Shown one piece after another: positions 32,021 to 46,700 of a DNA stretch of 64,000 nucleotides; positions within the stretch are counted from its first letter, which is position 1, and every line of letters starts with the position of its first letter. A program made the position numbers and the translations under genes. The stretch spans positions 250,634,256-250,698,255 of the forward strand of contig CM030358.1 in the NCBI GenBank assembly GCA_017893485.1. Reading direction: 5' to 3'. The notes under the pieces are model-generated. The model ran no database searches. It had not been told where the DNA came from and saw nothing but the letters and a program-made list of their open reading frames with translations. This stretch comes from Hemerocallis citrina (Eukaryota > Streptophyta > Magnoliopsida > Asparagales > Asphodelaceae).

Positions 32021-33863
32021 TGAAGAATGATGATCTCCTTTTCTTTTACACAACTTTGTTACAAGTCAAGTAGCAAAAAGAAAAAGAAGTGTTCATACTC
32101 ATTTGAAAAAAGTGAAGTGTATGTACTAACAACTTAGTTCATTTGTAAGTCCATCAAATAGCTTACTGTAATAGAAAAAACTCCTTTGGTGGCATCCTGT
32201 AGTAATGCTAGTAATGCTTGCTATTATTTTCGGTGTTTAAAAATTAAATTTATTTATATTTTTTACCATAAAGAGTGGGTCGAAGTCTCTGTGTTTCATT
32301 AACAATAATTTAACAGTATCAAGAATGTACACGAAAAAAGAAAGAGAAAAAAAAGGAAACATGAAGAATTAATTAGAGGCATTTGGATCCATATGTGCCA
32401 GATTATTTCGAATAGATAACCAACATAACATTCAAAAATCATGTATATTGGTTCTTTGATCCAACCAAAGAAAGATCTGATAGTTTCTAAAGAAGAAAAG
32501 CATGCAGCTGGACGCAATTGCCAAATTACAATAGAATTTGAGCATCCGCACAAGAGATTTTCACCATGTAGATCAATGATCACATTACATGTATAACCAA
32601 TATTCATTAGTTCAAGGTTGATGAGGCGCAACATATGTTGAGTCTAACTCCATGATCTTCGTTCCGTGGTACACTTGGCATTGTCTCACATCCATGGCCC
32701 TTCTCCATTTACAAGATCTTTTCTCAGCATAAATCTTCTACTGTTGTTCCGGTTGCCAATTGCATTGCACCTTCTTTACTGTATTGCTCAAAGCATTCCC
32801 AAAATTTTGGAAACAGAGACTTACAGCACAAGCAGCTACTATCCGGATTACATGAGATTAATTATTATACTTATGGATATCTGGATATCGTTATGGATGC
32901 TACAATGTACTCTGTTATAGTACATAAGGCTCTGTCATTAATAGTACGATAAAAATTTTGACGTAGTCTGACATCGAACCTCGAACCTGATCTCTCTCTT
33001 TTATATTAGTTATGTATGGACAATGCACGTCTTAATAAATTTTTTTTTTTTTTTTTAAAAAAAAACATAGTGAAGACTCGAACCTAAAACATCATTTATA
33101 TTAGTTATATACGTGCATCAGGTGTGTTGATAGATTTTCAAATGACACCAAGGCCTTTTCCCATTATAATATTAGATTATAAATTAAAAATAACCAAAAT
33201 TTATTAGTTAGCATAATACTTTTCAAAGGGGATACAGCAACAACTGATTTGCTGCCACAGCACCCATCATCACATAGTAGAATATCATCGCACGCTAAAA
33301 ATATGTTGCAATCTCGAATACCATAGGATCCATACACAAATAAGCATTGCAACGTCTGCACTCTCCTGATGCCCATGCTTCATATAACAAATTGATTTCT
33401 AAAGGTGTAACAAACAAACAGACATTAACTTCTCGAGGTAAATGATGTTCTTGTACCCAAAATTTACTTCAGAATTCTAAGCATTAAAACTATCCCATCA
33501 ATGTAAGAGTATAGTCTATAGATGTTATTCTTACAAGATCACAGAAAAATCAATAACATATACATAGCAGTGTAAACACAAAATAAGAATTGGAGACTAA
33601 AGTTGATATTAAGTTCCTTACACCCTCACAAAGGAAAAACAATGACAGTGGTTCCCGTGCTTCCATCATCCCAGCATAGAAATTGATCTCATTGATTTGT
33701 AGGTTCACTATTCTAACGCCTGCTGAAAGTGTAACTGGTACATTGATTGATACTGGATGTGTAAGCCAGAAATCTCTCATGAATGAGACCAAAATAACCA
33801 ACATGGTCTGTAGGAAATAATTTCAATGGCCAGCTCGTGCTTCTTCAAATAGGCAACAAATTC
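32021..33863. other. Intergenic region between convergent GH31 pseudogene and GYRB
   Basis: No gene is supported. Two imperfect copies of the dispersed Helitron-associated segment (gaagactcgaacct / atattagttat(a/g)ta / cgtgca) lie at about 32940-33170 around a long T/A run (33037-33065). Both 3'UTRs probably fall here. Short minus-strand frames at 33164-33376 and 33550-33804 show no recognisable motif. Confidence 0.45.
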
Positions 33864-35763
33864 TCATATGTCTAAGTGGTCTAGGTTAATTGTACTAGCC
33901 GAGTTCTGAATCAATTCCTTCCTGAAGTCAACCTAAAACGATGACACCAGTCAACAAGTTCTATGAATCATAAATAGCTGACATATATGAGGCTAACAAG
34001 TTAACCGCCACATGTAAGCTATAAGAAGAAATATCAAAGAAAAGCTTGCCTTTTTTTACTTACCCGAGTACCCATTAGAGAAGAAAAAACTACATTTGCT
34101 TCAGCAGCATCATCAACCACTAACTGCTTAAGAAGCCTGGTTTCTGGGTTCATTGTTGTTTCCCATAGTTGTGCAGGCATCATCTCTCCTAACCCTATTA
34201 GTTCACAAGTAGGTAAAGTCATTGAAGCTGAAGGGCAAATTCTTGATAACCAAATCCAATATTGTTTTAGGTACATCATCTACTCAATTTGGACAGTTCT
34301 CATTCTCACATCAGCACCCTTCCACAAACTAACATGAGGCTGCAAAATTTTAAGTACATTCCAAGATTAATCTGTCTACACCAACCTTTCATGTCGATCT
34401 CCTCAAACCCCTTTCTTTTAGTATTAACATCCAAATCTCTAATATGATGATCATGTATGCACAAAACCTTACCGCGTATTTATTTCCTTTTCTTATCTAG
34501 CATTAGCTAACATGAACAGAAAAAGTCAATGTAGAAAAGTTGACAGGGGCACAGTGAATTAATAATGTAGGAGACAGGATCGAGCATCAAAATCAGTGCT
34601 TCACGACTGTATGAGGGAGCCAGGAGCTATAACCACAGAGATGGAAAGAGTTCATCAAGTGCCAGAATAACTTAATCATGTAAGCTATGCATTTGTCTAC
34701 CAAATTTGAATTGATCAAGTCTTCTCACAATTTGCCTATGGAAAGTGACAAATGTTATGCCGTGAGCATTAAAGTTCTCGGCTAGCTCAAGTTATTTTAA
34801 AATCTATGAAAAGAATATAGAGGGCTGCAACAATGAAGGAACTATGAACAAGGTGAAGGGACAGTATGGGAACATCAAACTAGTACGGTTCTTCAAGATC
34901 TAACTTCGTTTAACCCATAAATTCAGTGGAAAATTTTACTCCTGAACAAGTTATAAATGGCTAAAATGGTGGAATTCTTAGTAGAGGTTTTTTCTCCCAA
35001 ATGAGTCTCAATTTGCATGTAATTTCTATTAGGTCTCCAAACAAATGCTAATATTATAAGGTCGCTCAATTCGCTAAATTATTTCAACGACAAAAAATAA
35101 ACTAGGTATAATTGGACATACCTTTAAACCTTTGTATATTATAAGAAGCATTAGCAGGGAATGTATTTTGGAGGTGTTTAAGCTCTGCATCATCGTAGCA
35201 GTAATGCACCTGTTTACCTCGCTCTACCTGAAATTCCAGGGAAAAAGTGGTAATTTCTGGAGAAGAGAAGGAAAATTATTTTACGTTAAAAGGATAGATT
35301 CAAAATCCAAAACAAACCTTATAAAGTGGTGGAACGCCTACATAAATGCAACCTTCATCAAATAATGCTCTCTGCATATGTGAAAGCTTTAGCAAGCCAA
35401 CTAACAACTACAGTATGATTACTGAAATTAGTATATACTGTGTTTAGATACCTGGTATCTAAAGAAAAATGTCAGAAGAAGAGTCCTAATGTGAGCTCCA
35501 TCCACATCAGCATCAGTTAGAATGATAATCTTGTGATAGCGCAATGCATCCTTTTTGAAGTCTTCACCCTGCAAATTGATAAATATAAAAAAAAGGGGCC
35601 CCGACAAATTCAAGAAAATGGGGGAAACTTGAGAATAGAAAGCAACCACCTTAACTCCAAGTCCGAGACCAAGAATGAGATTCTGAATTTCTTCATTTTT
35701 GTACATAGCTGCTTCATCCTTTCTCTCGATGTTCAAAATCTTACCTCTTAGTGGTAAAATGGC
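33864..35763 (-). CDS. GYRB: GYRB 3' exon cluster: end of TOPRIM domain and C-terminus (6 exons)
   Basis: Exon 35650-35763 encodes [19 protein letters not shown] and [10 protein letters not shown]. Exon 35452-35568 holds the metal-binding [17 protein letters not shown]. Exon 35318-35371 reads [18 protein letters not shown]; 35122-35227 reads [17 protein letters not shown] and onward to RFKG. Exon 34064-34194 encodes the gyrase-specific [16 protein letters not shown], and 33864-33932 ends NLDHLDI, stop (33864-33866). The intron 34195-35121 contains no recognised feature. Confidence 0.95.
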
Positions 35764-38700
35764 CTACAAAAATTGTTGAGACAATTCAGAGAATAATGTA
35801 TTGAAAAGATAACGCAGGAGTCTAAATGCTGATTGGATAATGACAATAAGGAATTAATAAAATACAAAAAGGAAGAAAGTAATTTCCTCAACCATTAAGG
35901 AAAGTTGCCACCATTGTCCTAAACAGTTACATATACTGGATACATTTTCAGTGCATTTTTATTTATCAAATCCAAGCATATACACTCCTGACTTTAATGA
36001 TTTTCAAAAGTAAGCATAGAAAAGAGAAGCCTGTTTGATTAATGCGGCATCAAATTTGATGTAAAACGTAATCCTAAATACAGAATTTCTAAGAATCTTA
36101 AAGGATTAATTTTACCAACATGTAGTGCGGATCAAAGTTAGAATTTTAAACAATTAATCGGTTTGATGGATTTCCAAGAATTGAATTAAGTTTAACAAGC
36201 CAAATTAATAATTCAGTTCTAACAATCAATAATTAAATTCCTAAGCGTTCTTAGTAAGTAAAAAATTCAATATTGATTCGTACTCTAATTAGGCAAGTAG
36301 AACACTCAATCTCAATATTTGTGGTCGACAGTTAAATTAAATAATATAATAGAGATGATAAAGCAGTATAACACAAATATTTGAAAAGTGAAAAGAGTAT
36401 ACTGGGACTCGAAGAAACCAGCGTTAGATCTCGGGCTGGCAGCAACGCAAAACGTAGCAATCAGCAACAACAGTAAGAGAGAGATGCCACAACAACAAGA
36501 GGGGCAAGGGCAATGGTCGGCCGCGACGGCGACGGCGACGGCGCTGACTGGCGTCGACAGCGACGGGGATAGGGCGGCGCTACGGCGAGGCATCGAGGAG
36601 AGGGAAATAGAAACAACAATGGTGGTCGCTGCTGTCGATCGGAAGCGGACCAGGGGAGGAGCAGGGGGGTCTGCTGTGGCGGCGCTGGGGGCAGAGGAGG
36701 TCGGGGGTAATTTCGGCTGAAATCCACACATTTCGGTCCAAAACGATGTAGAGTATAAAATATGTGATTTCATATCGGCAAGCTAGCCGAAACGAAATTT
36801 CGGCCGTATCGGAGAAAATTTAAAACAGTGGGTCCATCGCACGGATCCAATCAAGATAAGTTTGGGGTTCCAAGTGGCCTTCAAAATGAGGAACGTCGGC
36901 CTTAACGTTCTTTTTGTATTGTTCGTCAGGGTCACGATTTTGACATCGGCTGTCGCGATCATTCCCTTAAGGGAACTGACAATTAGCATGAAGCTCAGGG
37001 ACAACAATTTGATTTAATTCCACTTTCTCAAGCCTCTGATTGATATTGGCAAGAGTTGCTTGAATGACAGCTAGGGTAGCGGAAATATCAGAGTTGTCCA
37101 TCTCAGTTCGGGAAGGTCTAGGGTTCCTAGTTGGATGGTTTGGGAGGACAAGAAAGGCTCTTCAGGATTTGTGATAGTGCTGCGAAGACGCATTCACCAA
37201 CGATGGAAACTAGGGTTTTTTTTTAATCTGAAATGATCTAAAATAAAGCAAGAAAAAAATACTCTAAACGCTCCTAAATGAATGCAAAAATTGATGCATA
37301 AATAATGCAAGAACTAGGATTTTAAGAACCTTTGCTCTGATACCAAAATAATGTAAAATGTAATCCTAAATAAAGAATTTTCAAGAATCTTAAAAGATTA
37401 ATTTTACCAACATGTAGTGCGGATCAAAGTGAGAATTTTAAACAATTAATCGGTTTGATGGATTTCTAAGAATTCAATTAAGTTTAACAAGCCCAATTAA
37501 TAATCCAGTTTTAACAATAAATAATTAAATTCCTAAGCGTTCTTAGCAAGTAAAAGATTCAATATTGATTCGTACTCTAATAGGCAAGTAGAACACTCAA
37601 TCTCGATACTTGTGGTCGACAGTTAAATTAAATAATATAATAGAGATGATAAAGAAGTATAACACAAATATTTGAAAAGTGGAAAGAGTATACCGAAATT
37701 CGAAGAAACCAGCGTAAGATCTCGGGTTGGTAGCAATGCAGAACGCAACAATCAGCAACAGTAAGAGAAAGGCCGGTCACAACAACAAGAGGGGCAAGGG
37801 CGACGGTCGGCGGCGACGGCGCTGACTGGCATCGACGGCGACGGGGACAGAACGGTGCTACGGCGAGGGCGTCAAGGAGAGGGAAATAGAGACAGCAGCA
37901 GTGGTGGTCGCTGCTGTCGATCGGAAGTGGACCAAAGGAGGAGCAGGGGGGTCTGCTGTGGCGGTGCTGGGGGCAAAGGAGGAGGTCGGGGGTCGGCAGC
38001 GCTAGGAGAGTGATGAGGTCGCCGGAGACTGGTCGGAGTTGGCCGGGGAAGAAACACAAGAAAAGGGGGTTTGGAAATTTCGGCAGAGTGGGTGTCGGGA
38101 GGTAAAGGAAGAGGGGAAGGGGGAGACGGTGGTGGATCTTGGGGTCCGGATTTGGAGGAAGAGGAGAAAGGAATGAGGGTTTTGAGTAATTTTATTTGGG
38201 GATTAGGGTTTGATTTAAGTTGGTTTGGGAATTTGGGATAGTTTTAGAGTTTATCACAAACCCTAAAATTTTATTAGGATTTATCACAAACCCTAATAAG
38301 TAAGATCTTAATTGTATCACAAAGGAGAGATGAAGAGCAAAACTCAACACAATAAATTTTTAATCAAGAATAGCATGACTTCTCATTAATCTCGAGACCT
38401 ATAAATAGGCTCAAAACAAATCTTGATACAAATCTCAAAATATTCTAATGCATAAAAGAGATTACATATGACTATAATTGCCAAAAACAAATATGGTACT
38501 GAAATAAAATTCTAAGCTAATGAAGCAGCTATCCTAGACGATGCCTGCGCTGATAGAAACGTCTGAATCGTCTTGAACCGATGTCCTCATCAAAATTAGT
38601 ATGGAAGAAAGAAGTTGGCTTCAGAGGTAGGAGGTTGAAAGTATGGATACAGGTACATATACAGGACACAACACCCTATACCAAGTATAGGACCCAATAA

Positions 38701-40705
38701 AATGTGTAACAAGTAGGACATGGGAACACAGACACAATATTACACTCTATAATATAATCTAGCACAACTGTGCATATATTACATTCAAGTTTTTTGATGA
38801 TCATAAATGTAATTCAAATGACATCAATTAAAACAATTTTAAGCTACATAACCAGAACATGAATATTTGCAATTATTGTCATTTGGACAAATAAAAAATG
38901 AGTCAGGTACAGAAATATGGAGAAGTCTAATTTAAAACATTTTAACCCGAATCTGAAATGAGCATCCCATGTCTGTAGTCACTGTTTTAAATTTCCTTCG
39001 ATACGGCCGAAATTTTGGCAGAAATTTCGTTTCATCTAGCTTGCCGATACGAAATCACATATTTTATACTCTACATCGGTTTGAACCGAAATGTGTAGAT
39101 TTCAGCCGAAATTACCGAAATATCGGCCGGAATATTGCCGAAATTAGAAAAATATCGGCCGGAATATTGCCGAAATTAGAAAAATATCAGCCGAAATAGA
39201 CAAATGTCATTGTGAATATATTAAAAAAAATTACGTTTTGCATATATGTCTTTCAATATAGGACCTTAAGCTAAAAAAATGTGAGGATTTCGTATCGCTA
39301 TTGTTTGTATATATGCAAAGTCAAGTAAGTTTATTAACTAACACATTTTTCTAATCAATGCAAATTCAATTTAATTATATACTTATATTACATTCTCTTC
39401 TATATTATTTTTAATTATGCACAGATTTACCGTAATTGATTCATGTCATTAATTACATTATACAGTATTTTGTATTTTATATGATAAATGACATGTGGGA
39501 CATATAATATCTTATTTAGTAACAATAAAAATATTTATCGAGTATAGGAAATGAACATCCGATATGATCACATTTCCCCGAGATCTCCGATATCTCCGAT
39601 CCGAGACGAAACACCCCTTGCCGAGACGAGTCCGAAATCCGAGATTTAAAACCATGTCTGTAGTTATGTAAGATGCATGCATCCAGTAAAAAAGTAGTTG
39701 GATCAGTTGCTCCAAACTAATATTTGATTAGACTAGTTGATAAAGATTCATTCATATATAGCAATTACTTCAGATTGTTGGCACTATAGCAGATCATCGT
39801 ATTACAAGTCTAAAGACAACAGAGTCGAAATTGTCAAGTCATGATTCACGATTGTGTTGCATATATTTTAATTTTTTTGAATTAATAGTAAATTACAGTG
39901 ATGGAATTCAATAAGAATAATCAAAATTTATCAATTATTAAAACAAGGCACCCCAAACCCTTTCTTTTTAATCAAACTAAGTGTTCTAGATATTATATTA
40001 TAACCCATACACAGCTCCTTTGCAACCCTACAAATCATTGTATATACTATATTCCCATATGATCACATGACCTGAAGAAACCTACTCCTAGTGTATACCA
40101 CGTTTATACGTTTCAGGTCAGGTAGCTCTCTGCGCTCTCGTTTTCGTTCCATTGTACCAAAGCAATCATCATTCTTGGTAACGTTGGTCTGTGTGTCACT
40201 TAGGTGGCAAAGACAATCTCACCATATCAATGACAAAATGGAAAGGAATAAAGAACAAGACCTTAAGTACATTTAACAAGATGGTCACGGTCGGTACCAA
40301 TTTGAAGTTTGGCACACATATCCGGGCATAAAAAAGTGGAGAAATTATTGAATTCTACAAATCACCTGTTTCATAAATATTTCTAAAATTTTAGATGAAA
40401 CCTAATATCTGTGAACTGCTTATCTAATTGACCATATACCTGGAAGTTCTGCTAGATGCCAATACTAATGAGTAGATGCTAAAAACAACCAACCTGAAAT
40501 CTCCTATCACGGCCTTGCTTTGCGCTACCTCCTGCTGAGTCACCTTCAACTATAAAGATCTCTGAAAATGTTGGTGAAATAATGCTCGTAAGCAATGATT
40601 GCTTAACCACCACAAGATTTTTTGAGGAAGATAGTAACAACGATACACAAACCATACAAGTAAAAAAAAATGAATGCAGAACAAATATATTTAACAAACA
40701 TCAGG

Positions 40706-40748
<43 letters not shown>

Positions 40749-43700
40749 AAGCCTGAGTCCAACAATTTGCTGAGCATTTGACTATGTGTCTTTAGTTACC
40801 ACACCAACACATGCAACTGAGAGTCTGAGATACAGACATGCAATATTTAACACAGCCAACGGTGGCTTACCAAGAAATGTCAATAATGCGCCAATGATTT
40901 AAACAATCTCCTTAATTAATTTGCGATCACAGGTATTAAGTTCGAGTAATGAAAGAATGTGTATAACAAGGATGTTTCTCCCATGCAACAAGTGCTTCTA
41001 CAATTTAAAGTAGTACTAAAGAGGCATTATTATACAAGAATTTAGGCTATCCCAATGGACGATCTGTCCCATAGCCAGGATATGCATATCTTAAAGTAAG
41101 ATCACACGCGAAATAATGTTCATAGATATTTCTGTCATGTTTTAAATCGTGTTCTTGGTTTCAGTTTTGAAAATTATAATTTTGCAGGGGTGATTATTAT
41201 TCGGAATGCACAAAATTTTGTTTGCAATATCTTCAACTTCCATGACCCTGGCATATGATAAACACCATACTATGATGTACTATAAATGCAAATTTTATAA
41301 TTTTACTTCTATATTCAACAATTACAGTAGTGCTGTTGTTCTATAATTATTTGTTTTTCCACCATCTGAAGCATTGACAGAATATGTTCAAACTCCAAGA
41401 TCTTCTAGTCATTATATTTTTTTTCCATGAAGGCCACCCACAAATGTTCTAATTCCAAATACGTCACCCACAAATCGCTATTTCTAGATACACCACCCAC
41501 AATAAGGGGCCTACCCGAAAAAATCCACTTTGTTAGGTTTTGTCAGTTTAACCCTAACACCTAAATACAGTTGCAAAATTATTCTCCTATCCTACACATC
41601 TTCTTAATCCGAAACCCTAACTCACCCAAAACCCTAACTAAACACCTAATAACCCGAAATTTTGTCAAACCTAAAACCTAACTAAACACTTGCTAAACCC
41701 AAAATCCTAACAACCCTGACGAAAACCCGAAAGAATCCCGTTACCGCTCTCCTCTAACCCCTCCCACCCGCCCGCTAACCCTTTACCCTCTCCTGTGTTT
41801 CCCTTCCTCACATGCGCTCCTCCTCACGCCTCCACCCTGCATCCCCCTCCCTCAGAATACCCTCTGCATAAATATTGTATTATCTCCTCCCTCAAATGCT
41901 TTTGATTTCCGTGCCCGCGCCTCGTCCTCCACTGCCACCTCCTTCCATCGTTGTTTCCACCTTCTCGCCACTGTTTTTGCCTATCAATCCCTCCCCCATC
42001 CTCCTCCAGTCCAATCCCCAAACCCTAACCAATTCTTCTTCGCCACCTTGCAGATCTTCCTCTGCTTCTCCCTCATTGGCTACTACATATCCGACACAGC
42101 ATCACTGCTGTGTCCGACACAACCAGCAACTCTCTCTCCTTTTCAAAAAAATACAATTTTGAGATAAAATACAGTTGTGTAATTTTCGTCAGTTAAAACA
42201 CTAAATATTCTTCACTTATTTGACAACAGCTAACTTAAGTGACCATTTTGGGGTGAGCCCTACATTGTGGGTGGTTTATGTGGAAAAGGTAGATTTGTGA
42301 GTGACTTATTTGGGATTAGAACATTTGCGGGTGGCCTTTTGGAAAAAACCATTTATTTTAGCATGTCACCAGACCCTACTAGCCGAAAGCACCGAGGCCA
42401 GTTAACTTTGAAAAGACTAGGCCTTTCACCTAGTCCGTGCCCCAATCTTGGGGTAGCCATGGGCAGGGCACATATTACATAAATATATATCTTGTATTGT
42501 AAGTATATATATTACATGTTCTTTAACTTATACATTAAACATTATATGCAATATGATACATCACACAATTTCCAAGGTATATGATTGTATATATTACAAA
42601 ATTAATTAATTTGTTACACGCTTAGTTATTGAGCAGGAAATATCTCAACTATAGCCAAAGTGCTGGACTGGGGAATCTGTTACTGATTGACATAAGCACA
42701 GATTTCAGAAAAACTATTAAATATATAAGATAGCATAGAAGGAAGCTCAACAAAACTGTTTGGGAAGCTAAATCTAAAGCTTAACATAGAAGTTAGATAC
42801 TGGAGAGAGAAAAACATATTCGCTCTTAATACAACCAATGTTACCTAGATATTTAGACTTCTTGCAAGGACAAATGAGTGTGTAAAGTCTCTTTCCCCTT
42901 ACATATCACCATGAACAAACACAGAATTTAATCAACTTACCACTCTAATTCAATTCCTTACTGAATTAATTATTAGAATTTCCCCCAAAGTTTTCAAAGA
43001 TGGAAAATATTGTCCATATAGAGATCCCTTTGGAGGTTTACTCAAGACATCAACTTATAGATGAATAATGCCTATTTTGCATTTTTTTCCTACTAAACTA
43101 TAACTACTAATTGAACTACTGAATTAATTATTGGAAATATGGAAAATATTGTCCACATAGAGATCCCTTTGGAGGCTAACTCAAGACATCAACTTAACTT
43201 ATAGATGAATAATGCTTATTTTGTGGTTCTTCCTACTAAACTACTAATTGATCTAGCAGTCTAGTACCATCGAAACTATCATACAATGATAAAAAAACCC
43301 TAAAATATCCCCAGCCAACTACTCCCTTATTACAAAAGATCCTAAACTACAGGAGCTTCTCCAACCCAATTCAGTTTATCAGTGTGTACATTTCACCAAC
43401 TACTTGTCTTCAAAATAAAGTATTGTACTTGGTTGAAATTCAAAAGAAATTTTCACTTCAGCAAGGAAAAGGAGGTATGTCCACTATTAATCTGTGGTAG
43501 CAATTGCAATTTTTGCAGAAATTCTGCTATTTTTATTGCTGTTATATTGTGGGATTGCTTGACCTAAACTGGCTTGTTGAATCTACATTCAGATCGTAAA
43601 AGATTCACTAAAAAATTCCAGGAATTTCAATTTTTGCTTGCCGGTTTTTTTTTCAATTTACAAGGGATTCGATGGCTTGTTCGGTTTAATTGTTTTGTTT

Positions 43701-46700
43701 TGTTATCTTATCCTTTGGAGTAATCATCCTTCTCATCACAGCTTTAAGTCACTCATTAGCATCATCATTTAATAAAAAATTGAAGTCCACTACGGAGCTC
43801 AAGGCTCCATAAATATTCAATATTTTAAAACCAGCGACTTATTAGCTAAGATGGTAAACAGTGATATGTCTTCCACTGTATTCTCCTAGACTGGGATGAA
43901 TGTTAAGGAGAAGGGAAATTTTGATAGTTTTTCTATGTCCAACATAAACTCGGATACAGCCACAGGCCAAAACAAATATATCCCTATAGAAGTATAGGGT
44001 AGCAGCATTAAGTACACTAATATATGCCAGAGTTGGGTGTGCAACATGTCAACAGCCCTACAAGTACTCATTTTTGCAACAAAAAAAAGAAGTCACTCTA
44101 AACATGGACAGGCATAATCGCAATTAAGTCCCTCTAAGTAAAAAATACTTGAGGATTGTTTGTATTTAAGTCCCTCAAAACTTGTGAATTTGATATATGT
44201 CCCTCAATTTTTATAAATTGTTGCAGTCAAGTCTTACTAAAGAAAAAAAAAAAGGAGCATGCATCACACATGCAATATACTAGTTTAATACGTACCCAAA
44301 AGAAACTATACACAATATTAGGTGAGGTTCTGTGACCATCGAAAGATGGAAGGTAAGAAGTAATCTTGTGTAATAAAAGTTCGACATTACCAGATTCTTC
44401 CGGATTTGTTGCTGAACAATCAGCAAGCTTTCCAGGTAGAGAAGACGATTTAAGGACACTTTTGGTTCTAACCAACTCCCTTGCTCGTTTGGCTGCTAGA
44501 GCGGCCTGAAAAGGTTTAAATTTTAGCAATAATTTATATATGGATCTTTGAGCTGGATTAAACATCCCTCCACAAACATCAACTTCCAAAAGAACCCAAA
44601 AAATGTATTATGCCAAAGATTCAATTGAAATGGCATAAAAAAAAACTGTTCAGAGAATAATAGACTGATCCTCCAAGAACTCTAAGATCACGTTAGTAAT
44701 AAAATTCAAAGAAACCCAGAAGGAAAGAAGGTACCAATGAAGCAGAAATTAAGATATTATGGACCACACTGATACATGATGAATATGTATACCTTGAGAG
44801 CATTAAGAGATTTAGAAAGAATTGAATCTAATGCATCTGGATGCAACTCCAAATACTCGGTAAGATGCTCTTGTACACATTGTTCAACGACCCTTCGAAC
44901 TTCCGGATTTCCCAGCCTTGTCTGCTTAGAAACAAGAAATGTAAGCACAAGTGTTCATCTTCATAGTACCAGAGATCATCTACTTTTGAAATACCCAGAA
45001 ACAGACAAGTATCAACTATCCATAAGCGAAGTGAAACACCTTCGTTTGTCCTTCAAATTCTGGGTTCGGAACTTTGACTGAAATTATGCATGTCAATCCT
45101 TCTCTTACGTGTTCTCCACTTAAGCTTATATCCTTCTCCTGAACATACTTGCTTTGTCAAACCGAATAACAAAATGAAAGATAAAGAAGGAAAAAGAAAG
45201 AAGAGGGGTAGATGAAACTTCAAGTAAATTATTAAACTTAGATACTTGGAGACAACATGTTTACCATAATAAGTTAGCACCGTATATTTTTTTTTATAAT
45301 ATAATTCAAGATAACATGCAAAACTGAAAAAGAAACAAAACAAGAAGAAACAACTGTAGATAAAAATACGCTTGCTGATCATATAAGTTGGCTTTAAAAA
45401 GTGGGTGTGGATTTAGACTTGGATGATCATACAAGTAAATCGAATTCATCATTCTGAATTTGATTCTGCCTTAATGTGAAATTTCTTTATTAGATTTTCT
45501 CCTATGCAGGTCTCGTGGTGCGCGTATCCAGTACTATTTATTGCCAGTATGTTTGTTCGATATCACCCCATCACATTCGTGGGATTATACCACTGCAGCA
45601 GGGTTGAAGTGACGGGTTGCTCTACTTTCTACTTCAGTCATACTTGTACGTTATTGTTTTTCAGGGAAATAATCTTACATGTTTATCTAAATATGCCCTA
45701 TTCTCCTTAGGTTAATACCTCAGATGGAGGGCTTTGGTTATTTAGTGTGACCGCCTGGGTCCTCTCCACTGTTCACCGAAGTCTCCATTCAGAGATGAAA
45801 CGTTTCTTGTACGGGGATACAAAGCATATGGCTGGTCATGTACGACATTTTCTCCTGTGTTTGTATAATTTCTGATGTATTGAACCATTATCTAACAATA
45901 TGTCTTGGTACCTTGATGAAAAAAGTCAAAGATATTATAAATTACATGCATTCAAGAATTTTATAGTAACCTGGAAAATTGACAAATAGCAATGCATGAA
46001 TGAACGGAGATATCACAGAATTTTCCAAACTAACAATGTCAAATTAGTATTGCGCATCATCTACCTGAGAAAAGACCCCTGAACCATGCCACACTTTAAC
46101 AGATTGCAGTTGTGGGAAAAAAATACTCCATGAATGTTACAAATTTCATTGAGTTTGAAAAGGAATGCTACAAAATGCTATATAAACATTTGCAAATAAC
46201 AAAAACATGGCACAATAGTACATAATCTCTTAAGAAAACTTTCCCTACGGACAATAGTACATAATATTTTAAGAAACAAATAAAAAATTTGCTAGAAAAA
46301 TAATCTCTTAAGAAAACTTTCCCTACGGACAAGCCAAACAGACATCACAAACTGCTACACTTCCAGGATTGATCTTGCAGTTCATAAATCACACAATTCG
46401 TTAACTTGTTAAATAAGGTATGATGGGAGACCTCAAGAAATGGGATGAGATTTTTGATAAACTACGTAGTAACAAGTAAAGATTATTCTCATACAGTCCC
46501 CTCCAACATAAATAAGGTTGAAATTGTTGCATCTGAAATACTAATATTTTTGGATCTCTAATAAATGATATAAAGGAAACATACATGATACATCATAGGT
46601 ACTACTTCAGAACCCATTAGAAATGAAAGACAACTGAGCTAACTCAATCATAAGTGGTATATACACTTTTATTGAATGTAGTAATGTACCAAAGCTGATT

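Noticed and set aside
36388..36720. A 110-aa frame (and the similar 37628-38059 frames) as genes
   Set aside because: Both lie in paired LTR copies of a Gypsy remnant and are repetitive CGGCGACGG-type sequence.
41408..42359. A 9-bp target duplication for the Pack-MULE-like element (attatattt / atttatttt)
   Set aside because: Only 7 of 9 bases match in AT-rich sequence, so it is not claimed.
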